Shown: positions 7,696 to 16,975, counted from the stretch's first letter. The stretch: DNA of 64,000 nt from JABAAI01 sp965261955 (GCA_965261955.1 CBDHEM010000069.1:1-64000), one strand, 5' to 3'. Translations and numbers: made by a program. The notes: a model not told the origin generated them from the letters alone.

Positions 7696-9024
7696 TTAGG
7701 CACGTTCGATAACCATTGCTCCGGCCACGCCCCCATGTGCACAAGCTGTTATCAAAACACGGTTTACATCTGATTTTTCCGCTAAATTCATAGCAGCATT
7801 TCCCATAAGACGGATACCTGTGGCCCCGAAAGGATGACCAATCGCAATAGAACTGCCGTAAGCATTTATTTTACCCTCATCAAATTTCTTTTCCCAATCA
7901 TAAGAAGTACGTTTTTTAATCTCTTCTAAAGCTCCGATGGCTGTTGCAGCAAAGGCTTCATGTATTTCTACTTGATCTATATCATCTATTGTGAGTCCAA
8001 GCTCTTCTATGAGAGCGATACTCGCTTCTGCTTGTCCAATGCCCATATGATTAGGATGAACCCCCTTCATAAGAAAACCAGTTATACGCCCTTGAACAGG
8101 AAGGCCTAAATCTTTTGCCTTTTCAGAGCTACTCACAAGAAGACCAGAAGCACCATCTGAACGTGGGCATGCATTAAATATTGTCACGGTGGGGTCACCA
8201 TCACTCTTCTCAAGAAAATCAGAATATTTCTCTTTAAATTCAGCAAACTTCATAATTGGGTTTTCAAACAGGAGCATGGCTTTCCCCATACGAGAAGGAT
8301 TTTCAACAATGCCCTTACGAAGTAAAACAGCTTCATCATCCACTAGGTTTTTTCCCTCTTTACCCTTTATGGGAACAGGCACAATGTAGGGTTTGTACTT
8401 ACCAGAAATTGTCGCTTCGTAAGCACGTTTATAACTTTCGTAAGCTAATTTGTCACTTAGCTCACGACTGATATTATAATTTTGGGCAACAAGCTCAGCT
8501 GTTACATGCATGCCGTAACTGGTTTTTCCATCGTTTAACCCATCCTCCAAAGTATCCATAATTTGTATATCTTCTGGTAGTTGGTCTGGTAAAAGTTTGA
8601 GCAATTTATCTAGACTTGAAGTCTTTTTATTATTTCTAGTTCCCTTGATAACGATGGGCATTGAAGTGAGAGATTCCTCTCCTAAAGATAGAAACAATTT
8701 TCCTTCTCCCAATTCTACGCGCCGACAAGCATCTCCTACCGCTTCCATAGAGGAAACACAATTGTTTGCCATAGTCAGAGCTGGGATTTCATTAGGAAGT
8801 CCTAAAAGATTAGAAATAACGCGTGCTACATTTGGTTGATCGGAAAAAGCTTCCCCAAGAAGAACTCCATCTATCTCTTCCTTGTTGATTTTGCTTGCCC
8901 TTAGTATCTCTTTTCCTACAAGGAGGCCTAGTTCGTAGCTTTCATAGCCACCTAAACCCTTAGAAATTTGAGCAAAGGGTGTGCGTCGTAAGTGCGAAAA
9001 GACAATGTTGTTTTTTAATTTCAT
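7696..9024 (-). CDS. Thiolase (acetyl-CoA C-acyltransferase)
   Basis: 442 residues, complete thiolase fold. Nucleophilic Cys89 in ANNCVSSMEA, the HEAFAA motif near 357, the catalytic His397 in GHPFGATG and Cys428 in ACAHGGVAGA. The family cleaves 3-oxoacyl-CoA in beta-oxidation or condenses two acyl-CoAs. The last motif reads CAHGG rather than the common C-x-G-G-G, as in the FadI/SCP-type trifunctional-enzyme-like subgroup. GGAGG lies about 14 bases before the ATG. No fadB/fadJ partner is visible nearby, so the direction (degradation or synthesis) cannot be told. The region just upstream carries IS debris. Confidence 0.88.
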   Translation of the reverse strand: MKLKNNIVFSHLRRTPFAQISKGLGGYESYELGLLVGKEILRASKINKEEIDGVLLGEAFSDQPNVARVISNLLGLPNEIPALTMANNCVSSMEAVGDACRRVELGEGKLFLSLGEESLTSMPIVIKGTRNNKKTSSLDKLLKLLPDQLPEDIQIMDTLEDGLNDGKTSYGMHVTAELVAQNYNISRELSDKLAYESYKRAYEATISGKYKPYIVPVPIKGKEGKNLVDDEAVLLRKGIVENPSRMGKAMLLFENPIMKFAEFKEKYSDFLEKSDGDPTVTIFNACPRSDGASGLLVSSSEKAKDLGLPVQGRITGFLMKGVHPNHMGIGQAEASIALIEELGLTIDDIDQVEIHEAFAATAIGALEEIKKRTSYDWEKKFDEGKINAYGSSIAIGHPFGATGIRLMGNAAMNLAEKSDVNRVLITACAHGGVAGAMVIERA

Positions 9025-9135
9025 GGTAATAAATATGCTCCTCCAACGGCTAGTGTATGCAAGGAAATAAGGTGGGAGTTTTCCAGCAAGTTTTTTATTA
9101 GAGTTTGTTTATGTGAACTTGTAAAGGCAATTCTC

Positions 9136-9302
9136 AACGGCTTTGTTGCATAAACTATAATAACACGAAAAAACCTTGTACTTTTAGGCAGTTAAGTTAA
9201 TATTTCCATACGAGTGGGCTATTGTACGCTGAAAAGAATCAGCTCTGAACTACAATCAAGAACTGATCAAGCGAGCTAGCACAACTCTTTGTGGTTACGG
9301 GC
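9136..9302 (+). pseudogene. IS5-group (IS903-like) transposase remnant
   Basis: Begins with GGCTTTGTTGCATAAAC, an end sequence typical of IS903/IS5-group elements, followed by a short frame LNYNQELIKRASTTLCGYG at 9245-9301. This resembles the N-terminal N-W-x-x-Y-N-x-x-L-x-x-R-G/A-S motif of these transposases. The rest (9303-9595) has no matching frame. It is different from the other two IS families of the window. Low coding integrity; probably an old fragment. Confidence 0.5.
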
Positions 9303-9819
9303 AGGACGGAAAACACCTCTGTGCAGTTTGATGGGGACGGAAGCTCTTTTTATTTCAAGTCCGTGTGACGTTGATAGTCACAAAAGACTATTTATTATCC
9401 AGTAAAACGTTTTCCCCAATGGTAAGCGAAAGCAGCTAGGCCTTATGAACGTGTGTGATACCCATAGCGCTGAATACCGTGATCTTGTTCTGTGGGATTA
9501 CCAAGGTTGGCATGTCCAGTGTCAACATTTGGGTCGTTACCTATTCGGGTTCCTTCTTCATATAACCCATCTACTCCGCCCTGAGTGCTGCGTGGCCTTC
9601 CCCCAAAAGAGTGGACTGTCCACCCTTTTGGGGGAAGGTTACCTGAGCGGTTGTTTTTCTAAATGAATTTCAGTAAATGAACCGAATAAATATTGTGCAT
9701 AACTGTATAGGATAAATAGAGTGGTCAGATACTGTAAATGGCTGACTTTGAGTTGCCGTTATAATAAAGGTTTTTTTGGCATTGGTTTTTTTTTGGCATT
9801 GATTTTATCGTAGAGAAAG
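9303..9819. other. Gene-free stretch upstream of purE
   Basis: No believable gene seen apart from decayed IS sequence. It contains the 43-bp palindrome described separately (9596-9638). Bases 9700-9818 presumably hold the purE promoter; no clear consensus was identified. TTTTTTTGGCATTG occurs twice in close succession at 9769-9801. Confidence 0.5.
9596..9638. repeat. Perfect-like palindrome built from IS3 tips
   Basis: Left arm CCTTCCCCCAAAAGAGTGG(AC), one central T, then its reverse complement with a single mismatch (20 of 21 pairs). The left arm equals the right tip of the IS3 element (ccttcccccaaaagagtggac), so two such tips face each other without the IS body. It could form a strong hairpin and may work as a terminator, though no long T run follows. 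Confidence 0.75.
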
Positions 9820-10302
9820 ATGCAGAATAAAAATAAAATAGAGATAGCTATTATAATGGGAAGCCGTTCAGATGCTGAAGTCATGTCATCTGCTAGCCAA
9901 GTATTGGATGAATTTACTTTTCCCTATGAATTTGAGATTGTATCGGCACATAGAACTCCAGAAAAAATGTTTGCTTACGCTCGCTTGGCAAAAGATAGAG
10001 GGCTCAAAGTAATTATTGCAGGTGCAGGTGGTGCCGCTCATTTGCCAGGTATGGTTGCTTCTCTTACCCCATTGCCTGTTATTGGTGTTCCTATTAAATC
10101 TAAAAATTCAATAGATGGATGGGATTCCATACTATCCATATTACAAATGCCATTTGGAGTACCGGTGGCCACAGTTGCCCTAAACCAAGCAGGGAATGCA
10201 GGTCTATTAGCTCTTCGTATTCTGTCTCTCTCCAATTCTGAATTGCAACAAAAAATCACAATGTTTATGGAAAAACAGGCAGAATCTTTCATACCGAACT
10301 GA
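9820..10302 (+). CDS. purE: N5-carboxyaminoimidazole ribonucleotide mutase PurE
   Basis: 160 residues, the usual size of class I PurE. Moves the carboxyl group of N5-CAIR to C4 in purine synthesis. Key motifs: IMGSRSDAEVM (substrate phosphate loop), SAHRTPEKM with the catalytic His, GAGGAAHLPGMVAS, and GVPIKS. ATG at 9820 gives the expected N-terminus. purK is not seen nearby. The gene is followed by a patatin-like gene, and its 3' third plus that gene were duplicated in tandem (10006-12989). purS and purQ lie 7.4 kb downstream. Confidence 0.95.
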   Translation: MQNKNKIEIAIIMGSRSDAEVMSSASQVLDEFTFPYEFEIVSAHRTPEKMFAYARLAKDRGLKVIIAGAGGAAHLPGMVASLTPLPVIGVPIKSKNSIDGWDSILSILQMPFGVPVATVALNQAGNAGLLALRILSLSNSELQQKITMFMEKQAESFIPN

Positions 10303-10427
10303 GAAAGACAAAGGTTTTGTAGAACGGAAAATATTTATTTTGTTGTTTGGTATGAAATGTATTTTTTTCTGAAAAAGTAAATTTTTTTATGGTCAGAGTG
10401 TGGATAAAAATTCCTTTGTGATAAGCT

Positions 10428-11336
10428 ATGCTGAAGAAACGTCAGAAAAAGAAAAAATGCAGCCGGGCGATAATTTTTTCTGGAGGTGGTGGTCGTGGTG
10501 CTTACCACGTTGGCGTTTGGAAATTTCTTACCGAACATAATTGGAAACCGGATTTAATTTGTGGTTCTTCCGCTGGAGCTGTAATTACTGCGGCCATTGG
10601 ATCTGGTTTTACTCCAGAAAAATTAATCAATACACTTAATGACCTAGAAAAGCATGGTGTTTATCAATTATCTTGGTGGAAGCAAATTCAGCATGTACTT
10701 TTTGGTAAAGGATTTGCCCCTATTATGGACATCAGTGCTTTTCAAAAACTGTTAGAATCAATTTGTGATGTAGATTCAATTAGAAAGAGTGAAATTGAGA
10801 TTATTATTACTGCAGTGAATATCAGGCATGCAGAGCTGAAATTTTTTACTAATAATACGATTACGCCTACGCATGTCTTGGCCTCGTGCAGTATACCTGT
10901 TCTTTTTCCTTGGCAGTACATTGACGGGGAGGCATACTGGGATGGGGCGGTGATGATGAACACTCCTGTTTTACCAGCTATTCAGCGTAAGGTAGAAGAA
11001 ATTATTGTTGTTTTTTTATCTCCTATGGGTTTAGTCCCTTGCGAGTTGCCATCTTCTAGGAGAGAGGCGTTTGAACTTTCTATAGAGCAAGAAAAAATTG
11101 CTTCGTATGCTTCTCTACTTTCTTCTGTGAATGAATATAAAAATCCAAAAAGTGGTTTTATTCATAATATATTTAAGCCTCTGTCCACCGATAATATGAA
11201 AATCAGAACAGTGGCACCCCGTCGCATGTTAGGACTCAGTTCTATATTAAATTTTTCATCCAAGCAAGCCAAATCTCTTGTAGAAGAGGGTTATAAAGAT
11301 GCTTCTGAGCAATTGAATGATTTATTTTCAAAATAA
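10428..11336 (+). CDS. Patatin-like phospholipase, copy 1
   Basis: 302 residues, single patatin domain. Oxyanion-hole loop SGGGGRGAY at 18-26, nucleophile elbow GSSAG with Ser48, and the catalytic Asp172 in YWDGAVMMNTP. Proteins of this group hydrolyse acyl esters of phospholipids. A lysine-rich start (MLKKRQKKKK) precedes the fold; there is no signal peptide, so it acts in the cytoplasm or is exported by another route. All catalytic residues are intact in both copies, implying selection or recent duplication. Confidence 0.88.
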   Translation: MLKKRQKKKKCSRAIIFSGGGGRGAYHVGVWKFLTEHNWKPDLICGSSAGAVITAAIGSGFTPEKLINTLNDLEKHGVYQLSWWKQIQHVLFGKGFAPIMDISAFQKLLESICDVDSIRKSEIEIIITAVNIRHAELKFFTNNTITPTHVLASCSIPVLFPWQYIDGEAYWDGAVMMNTPVLPAIQRKVEEIIVVFLSPMGLVPCELPSSRREAFELSIEQEKIASYASLLSSVNEYKNPKSGFIHNIFKPLSTDNMKIRTVAPRRMLGLSSILNFSSKQAKSLVEEGYKDASEQLNDLFSK

Positions 11337-11401
11337 TTCTGTATGATCTTTTTCTAGTTTCAATTTTATAGTACCCTCGTTGGGGAGATAATCCTAAAAT
11401 G

Positions 11402-11495
11402 GGGTGTACTGTCCAAAAATTAAAATTTCATGCGGCATACTCCCCGAACGAGCCTTTATGGTTCGAGAGGTGCAGGGTGCATAGGCACTCTGCCA
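11402..11495 (+). repeat. About 92-bp dispersed repeat, copy 2
   Basis: Same sequence family as 4601-4692 (opposite strand) and 12893-12989. It ends exactly where the second duplication unit begins, so it marks the breakpoint. Confidence 0.7.
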
Positions 11496-11790
11496 AAAGT
11501 AATTATTGCAGGTGCAGGTGGTGCCACTCATTTGTCAGGTATGGTCGCTTCTCTTACCACATTGCCTGTTATTGGTGTTCCTATTAAATCCAAAAATTCA
11601 ATAGTATGGATGGGATTCCATACTATCCATATTACAAATGCCATCTGGAGTACCGGTGGCCACAGTTGCCTTAAAGCAAGCACGGAATGCAGGTCTATTA
11701 GCTCTTCGTATTCTGTCACTCTCTCCAATTCTGAATTGCAATAAAAAATCACAATGTTTATGGAAAAAGAGGCAGAACCTTTCATACTGA
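11496..11790 (+). pseudogene. purE 3' fragment, frameshifted
   Basis: Copy of purE codons from KVIIAGAGG onward, created by the tandem duplication. It has no start and carries an inserted TA at about 11603 (aatagTAtggatggg) and further small indels, so no PurE can be made. It is under no constraint, unlike the intact copy. Confidence 0.9.
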
Positions 11791-11914
11791 GAAAGCCAAA
11801 GGTTTTGTAGAACGGAAAATATTTATTTTGTTGTTTGACATGAAATGTATTTTTTCTAAAAAAGCAAATTTTTTTATGGTCAGAGTATGGATAAAAAATT
11901 CCCTGTGAAAAGCT

Positions 11915-12823
11915 ATGCTGAAGAAACTTCAGAAAAAGAAAAAATGCAGCCGGGCGATAATTTTTTCTGGAGGTGGTGGTCGTGGTGCTTACCAAGTTGG
12001 TGTTTGGAAATTTCTTACCGAACATAATTGGAAACCGGATTTAATTTGTGGTTCTTCCGCTGGAGCTGTAATTGCTGCGGCCATTGGATCTGGTTTTACT
12101 CTAGAAAAATTAATCAATACACTTAATGACCTAGAAAAGCATGATGTTTATCGATTATCTTGGTGGAAGCAAATTCAGCATGTACTTTTTGGTAAAGGAT
12201 TTGCCCCTATTATGGACATCAGTGCTTTTCAAAAACTGTTAGAAGCAATTTGTGATGTAGATTTAATTAGAAAGAGTGAAATTGAGATTATTATTACTGC
12301 AGTGAATATCAGGCATGCAGAGCTGAAATTTTTTACTAATAATACGATTACACCTACGCATATCTTGGCCTCGTGCAGTATACCTGTTCTTTTCCCTTGG
12401 CAGTACATTGATGGGGAGGCATACTGGGATGGGGCGGTGATGATGAACACTCCTGTTTTACCAGCTATTCAGCGTAAGGTAGAAGAAATCATTGTTGTTT
12501 TTTTATCTCCTATGGGTTTAGTCCCTTCCGAGTTGCCATCTTCTAGGAGAGAGGCGTTTGAACTTTCTATAGAGCAAGCAAAAATTGCTTCGTATGCTTC
12601 TCTACTTTCTTCTGTGAATAAATATAAAGATCTAAAAAGTGGTTTTATTCATAATATATTTAAGCCTCTGTCCACCGATAATATGAAAATCAGAACAGTG
12701 GCACCCCGTCGCATGTTAGGGCTCAGTTCTATATTAAATTTTTCATCCAAGCAAGCCAAAGCTTTTGTAGAAGAGGGTTATAAAGATGCTTCTGAGCAAT
12801 TGAATGATTTATTTTCAAAATAA
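11915..12823 (+). CDS. Patatin-like phospholipase, copy 2
   Basis: 302 residues, about 14 substitutions from copy 1 at 10428 and no gaps. The oxyanion loop SGGGGRGAY, Ser48 in GSSAG and Asp172 in WDGA are all retained. Differences are mainly conservative (H27Q, T54A, G77D, E111A and others). The upstream 90 bases are also duplicated, so it keeps the same start and any local promoter. Retention of an open frame next to a decayed purE fragment suggests it is still useful or that the event is young. Confidence 0.86.
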   Translation: MLKKLQKKKKCSRAIIFSGGGGRGAYQVGVWKFLTEHNWKPDLICGSSAGAVIAAAIGSGFTLEKLINTLNDLEKHDVYRLSWWKQIQHVLFGKGFAPIMDISAFQKLLEAICDVDLIRKSEIEIIITAVNIRHAELKFFTNNTITPTHILASCSIPVLFPWQYIDGEAYWDGAVMMNTPVLPAIQRKVEEIIVVFLSPMGLVPSELPSSRREAFELSIEQAKIASYASLLSSVNKYKDLKSGFIHNIFKPLSTDNMKIRTVAPRRMLGLSSILNFSSKQAKAFVEEGYKDASEQLNDLFSK

Positions 12824-12892
12824 TTCTGTATGATCTTTTTCTAGTTTTTAATTTTATAGTGCCCTCGTTGGGGAGATAATCCCGTAAAATGG

Positions 12893-12989
12893 GGTATCCT
12901 GTCCAAAAATTAAAATTTCATGCGGCATACTCCCCGAACGAGCCTTTATGGTTCGAGAGGTGCAGGCAGGGTGTATAGGCACTCTGCCA
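12893..12989 (+). repeat. About 92-bp dispersed repeat, copy 3
   Basis: Third copy of the family of 4601-4692 and 11402-11495, with a small duplication (GCAGGCAGGG). Closes the second duplication unit. Confidence 0.7.
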
Positions 12990-13016
12990 TTGGTAGCGAT
13001 TGTGCAGGCCTCGAAC

Positions 13017-13046
13017 GCGGGATAAGGTAATCACTTCCCGCTTTTC
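13017..13046 (+). terminator. Possible intrinsic terminator after patatin copy 2
   Basis: GCGGG at 13017-13021 can pair with CCCGC at 13037-13041, followed by TTTTCT. The loop of 15 bases is long and the T run short, so it is a weak candidate. The rest of 12990-13250 shows no gene. Confidence 0.3.
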
Positions 13047-13250
13047 TGCATTTCGCAATAGCCCCTTATTTGAAAAAAAAAAGCCATCCTCATTTCAATC
13101 TAACTTACGCTAGTAAAATACTATAGTGGCTTCTATTCAGAAAAATTTACGATAGAAATTACGGAGAAGTTATGATTTCTTTTATAAGATGGTGATAAGA
13201 CGATGAGCCACTGAAGGAGTGAAGGCGGGACCATTCTATTCATTCAGGAT

Positions 13251-15062
13251 TTATTTATTTTTCATACGCCTTCTTTCTGTCTCTGTAAGGAACTTCTTTC
13301 GTAAGCGTATATGATTTGGCGTGACTTCCACTAACTCATCGTCTTCAATAAATTCCAGTGCCTGCTCTAAGCTATGGCGTATGGGTGTTACAAGCGTTAG
13401 GGCTTCATCTGTACCCGAGGCACGCATGTTTGTCAGTTGTTTTCCCTTTGTTGGATTTACAGTTAGATCATTACCTCGTGAATGGAGGCCGACGATTTGC
13501 CCTTCGTATATAATCTCCCCATGGCCCATGAATAAACGTCCTCGGCCCTGCAAGTTAAATAAACCAAAAGCAAGAGTTTTACCGGGCACCATAGAAATGA
13601 GTACTCCATTTTTTCTTTTTAGATCGGATCCACTTTTGACTACTCCATAGTGATCGAATGTACTTGTGGCCACGCCCGTACCAGAAGTGAGGGTCATAAA
13701 TAAACCGCGAAAGCCAATCAGACCCCGTGATGGTATAGTAAACTCTAATCGAACTCGTCCGTTTGCATCTGGTTCCATTTGTAGCATTTCTGCTTTACGC
13801 AAACCCATCTCTTCTATGATGGCACCTTGATGTTCTAGTTCCACATCAATGACTAGGGACTCATAGGGTTCTTGCAACTGGCCATCAATTTTTTTTTGGA
13901 TGATTTCTGGCCGAGAGACCTCTAATTCAAAACCCTCTCTACGCATGTTTTCAATTAGGACGGAAAGATGAAGTTCCCCACGACCAGAAACTTTGAACTT
14001 ATCTGTACTCTCGCCGGGTTCCACTCGGAGAGCCACGTTGTGCATCAGTTCTTGCTCTAGGCGTTCTTTTAGATTACGTGAGGTAACATATTTACCATCT
14101 TGTCCGGAGAAAGGAGAGCTGTTGGCTTGGAAATTCATACTGACTGTTGGCTCATCCACAGATAGAGCGGGAAGAGCTTCTACTTTTTCCGGAGAGCATA
14201 GAGTGTCTGAAATGCCTAGCTTTTCAATGCCGGTAATACAGACGATATCCCCAGCGTTAGCTTTTTCAGTTTGGATGCGGTCTAGTCCTTGGTAACCCAT
14301 CACTTGTAAAATATTGGCCGTTTTTTTCTTTCCATTGCTATCGATAACAATCACTTCTTGGTTAGGTACAACGTTTCCCCTTGTAATACGTCCAATACCA
14401 ATTACACCGACATAAGTATTGTAATCTAGGGCTGAGATTTGCATTTGGAAGGGAGCGTCCCTGTCTACATCCGGTGGGGGGACATGTTTTGTAATCATTT
14501 CAAGTAAGGGCGTCATGTCTTCGGCTAGATCATTGATTTCTAATCCAGCAACTCCTTCTATAGCTGATGTATAAATAACGGGGAAGTCCAGTTGTTCATC
14601 GCTGCCCCCAAGATGATCAAATAAATCAAAAACCTGATCGATAACCCAGCTTGCACGAGATTGGGGGCGATCAACTTTGTTAATGACAACAATGGGACGT
14701 AGACCCCTTGCGAAGGCTTTGGCGGTAACAAAACGAGTTTGAGGCATGGGACCCTCCACAGCATCAACTAACAACAAAACAGAATCTACCATGGATAATA
14801 CTCGCTCGACTTCACCTCCGAAGTCAGCATGCCCGGGAGTATCTACAATATTAATACGATAATCTTTCCAAGAAATGGCTGTATTTTTGGCGAGTATAGT
14901 TATTCCACGTTCTTTTTCTTGATCGTTAGAATCCATAACACGTTCAGTAACGGTATCTTTTTTATTTAGGGCCCCACATTGGTTGAGTAACTTGTCAACT
15001 AGGGTTGTTTTACCATGGTCAACATGTGCAATAATAGCGATATTTCGTAAATGTGTAAGCAT
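13251..15062 (-). CDS. typA: Ribosome-binding translational GTPase TypA/BipA
   Basis: 603 residues, full length for the family. GTPase domain with G1 AHVDHGKTTL near 13-22, switch II DTPGHADFGGEV near 74-85 and NKVD near 128. It continues with the EF-G-like beta-barrel and domains III/V and ends in the TypA-specific C-terminal domain (TNMRASGTDEALTL, EDDELVEVTP). It helps 50S assembly and translation under stress or low temperature. Starts at ATG 15062 (MLTHLRNIAIIAHVDHG). Stands as a single gene; no clear Shine-Dalgarno sequence was seen. Confidence 0.97.
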   Translation of the reverse strand: MLTHLRNIAIIAHVDHGKTTLVDKLLNQCGALNKKDTVTERVMDSNDQEKERGITILAKNTAISWKDYRINIVDTPGHADFGGEVERVLSMVDSVLLLVDAVEGPMPQTRFVTAKAFARGLRPIVVINKVDRPQSRASWVIDQVFDLFDHLGGSDEQLDFPVIYTSAIEGVAGLEINDLAEDMTPLLEMITKHVPPPDVDRDAPFQMQISALDYNTYVGVIGIGRITRGNVVPNQEVIVIDSNGKKKTANILQVMGYQGLDRIQTEKANAGDIVCITGIEKLGISDTLCSPEKVEALPALSVDEPTVSMNFQANSSPFSGQDGKYVTSRNLKERLEQELMHNVALRVEPGESTDKFKVSGRGELHLSVLIENMRREGFELEVSRPEIIQKKIDGQLQEPYESLVIDVELEHQGAIIEEMGLRKAEMLQMEPDANGRVRLEFTIPSRGLIGFRGLFMTLTSGTGVATSTFDHYGVVKSGSDLKRKNGVLISMVPGKTLAFGLFNLQGRGRLFMGHGEIIYEGQIVGLHSRGNDLTVNPTKGKQLTNMRASGTDEALTLVTPIRHSLEQALEFIEDDELVEVTPNHIRLRKKFLTETERRRMKNK

Positions 15063-15355
15063 ATGAGTATCGAAGAGTAGGATATGGAAAAAATTTAGTA
15101 AGTAGAATCCAGTTCGCGTATAAAAATCAAAATAGCCAAAGAAAAAAAGAATATATAAGCCATAAATTCACTTTGTTCCTTCCTCATATTTTTATGGAGC
15201 GTACAGGTCAATTTTATTTATCATAATGAGACGATTGCACACTTTCGTAGCCAACATGCATTTATATATTGGGATTGTTACGAAATAGAGAAGTACCTAT
15301 ATTGTATTTCTATTTTATTTTGCTCTTTAGAATGAAGTTGTTTAGGAGGAATGAT

Positions 15356-15454
15356 ATGACTTTTTTAGAGTATGATTTAGATAAACTAGTATCAGATACC
15401 CACCCGTTGCGTAAAATTTCAGCAATGATTTGTTTTCCAAGACTATGCAAGTAA
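15356..15454 (+). pseudogene. N-terminal fragment of a DDE transposase (IS1182/IS5-like)
   Basis: Reads MTFLEYDLDKLVSDTHPLRKISAMICF after a good ribosome-binding site (AGGAGGA 5 bases upstream), then stops. The pattern D-L-D-x-L-V-x-x-x-H-P-L-R-K-I is that of the N-terminus of IS1182/IS5-like transposases. A related copy lies at 20599. Only some 30 codons remain; not a functional gene. Confidence 0.45.
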
Positions 15455-15546
15455 AACTTTGCAGATTTAAGTTGTAAATTAGGACGCAGTGGTTATGGCC
15501 TTAGGATTGGATTAAAATGTTCATTCTTACAGTTCTTCTATGATGA

Positions 15547-15651
15547 GGTTTGTTGTAAAATACAAAAGAACAAGAAAACACCTGCACGGGATGCCTTGAA
15601 TCGGTATTTTATGACGTTTTATTTTCAATTCTTTACATTTAGCAAAGTCCC
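15547..15651. repeat. MITE-like element, copy A
   Basis: About 105 bp. Left end GGTTTGTTGTAAAATACAAAA and right end TTTACATTTAGCAAAGTCCC are imperfect inverted repeats. Internal text (GCCTTGAATCGGTATTTTATG) matches copy B at 20768. Right flank is TA. Non-coding. Confidence 0.6.
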
Positions 15652-15689
15652 TAAAGCAAAGTTTCCTTCTGAGAAACGGTGCTTCCCAT

Positions 15690-16370
15690 TACAAAAATAA
15701 ACTTCGCTTATTTTTGCGATTGAGGCAACGCTTCTAGAAGGGTGCGGGAAAAGCCCCTTTGTGTAGGGGCGTTTTTTTGTGAGGCTTACAATCACAGGCT
15801 TGGATAGGAGAAGCTTTCTAATTTCTTGAAGATAAAAATAGGCCAGAGTCGGTGGATAAAAACAAGCTTCGCTTGTTTTTACGATAAAAGCGGCGATTCT
15901 AGAAGGGTTCAGAAAAAGTCCCTTTGTGTAGGAGCGTTTATTGTGAGGCTTACAATCATAGGTTTTGGATGGAGAAGCCTTCTAATTTCTTGAGGATAAG
16001 AATAAGCTAGAGGCATGGTAAAACAAGTTTCGCTTATTTTTGCGATTGAAGTGGCGATTCTGGAAGGGTTCAGAAAAAGTCCCTTTGTGTAGGAGCGTTT
16101 ATTGTGAGGCTTACAATCATAGGCTTTGGATAGGAGAAGCCTTCTGATTTCTTGAGGATAAGAATAAGCTAGAGTCGTGGTAAAACAAGCTTCGCTTGTT
16201 TTTGTGATAAAATCGGTGATTCTGGAAGGGTGCGGGAAAAGGCCTTTTGTGTAGGGGCGTTTTTGTGAGGCTTACAATCATGGGCTTTGGACAGGAGAAG
16301 CCTTCTAATTTCTTGAGGATAAAAATAGGCCAGAGTCGTGGATAAAAACAAGCTTCACGTGTTTCCCATG
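15690..16370 (+). repeat. 162-bp tandem repeat with two terminator-like hairpins per unit
   Basis: Four units of 161-165 bp; the core (C/T)TTCGCTT starts at 15702, 15867, 16028 and 16190, and a partial fifth at 16353. Each unit contains (1) a palindrome AAACAAGC-TTC-GCTTGTTT(TT) and (2) a hairpin of the type GCCCC-TTTGTGTA-GGGGC followed by a T run (best in unit 1: 15753-15757 with 15766-15770, T7 at 15772-15778). In later units stem 2 is partly decayed. No coding frame is conserved among units. Confidence 0.85.
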
Positions 16371-16975
16371 TGGAGGCTTGTCTTTTTCGCGCCCTTAAAA
16401 CCGAGGGCTTTGCTCCAGCAAAGCCTACCATGAACGCCTCCCAATATGAGCAACCCTTCCAACGCAAAGCCTACCACGAACGCCTCCCAACATGAGCAAC
16501 CCTATCAACGCAAAGCTTTCCAAGGAAGCCTCCCAGCCTCGCTTGTTTCCCATGTGGAGCCTTCCCTTTTTCGCGCCCTTAATATCGGGGGCTTTGCTTC
16601 AGCAAAGCTAGCTTTCATACGAAAACTTCCCAAGCAAAGCTTCCTTCCAATCGCAAAGCTCTCCACAGAACGCCTCCCAAAATTTCGCACCAGCTTTGCC
16701 TTTTTTGCGCCCTTAATATCGGGAGCTTTGCCTCAGCAAAGCTTTCCACAAAAGCTTCCAACGCAAAGCCTTTCACCGCAAAGCCTACCACGAATACCTC
16801 CCAACATTTCGCACCAGCCTTGCCTTTTTCGCGCCCTCAAAATCGTGGGCTTTGCTCTAACTTTGCCTTGGCAAAGCCTTTCCACCGCAAAGCCTACCAC
16901 GAACGCCTCCCAACATGAGCAACCCTACCAACACAAAGCCTATCAAGGGAGCCTCCCAGCTCCACATGGAACTAT
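16371..16975. repeat. Complex low-complexity repeat region (GCAAAGC-rich)
   Basis: Recurring short phrases: CGCAAAGCCTACCACGAACG, CCTCCCAACATGAGCAACC, CTTTTTCGCGCCCTTAA and GGGCTTTGCT(C/T)CAGCAAAGC (itself an inverted repeat). These phrases also appear at 34230-34560 and 60723-60827 in the other orientation. A 180-codon frame runs through 16446-16988, but it only translates the repeats and is not credited as a gene. 16976-17227 shows nothing but a decayed MITE-like stretch. Confidence 0.7.

Larger units (their letters stand above)
10006..12989 (+). repeat. Tandem duplication of about 1.49 kb (purE 3' end, patatin gene, repeat)
   Basis: Unit 1 runs from AAAGTAATTATTGCAGG at 10006 to the end of the 92-bp repeat at 11495; unit 2 runs from the same sequence at 11496 to 12989, an offset of 1490. 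Both units end with the same 92-bp repeat. The two copies differ by scattered substitutions and small indels, so the event is not brand-new. The left junction falls inside purE with only a few bases shared. Confidence 0.9.

Noticed and set aside
9445..9666. 73-codon frame before purE
   Set aside because: Runs through the IS3-tip palindrome; no homology recognised.
11402..11495. tRNA-like sequence (GGTTCGAGAGGTGCAG)
   Set aside because: Only a T-loop-like text; no acceptor, D or anticodon stem can be formed around it, and the three copies differ in spacing.
14558..14767. Short frames antisense or alternative to typA and other long genes
   Set aside because: Shadows in other frames of a well-supported gene.
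15690..16370. CRISPR array
   Set aside because: Unit length 162 bp without short repeat/variable spacer structure; units are similar throughout, and no cas gene is present.
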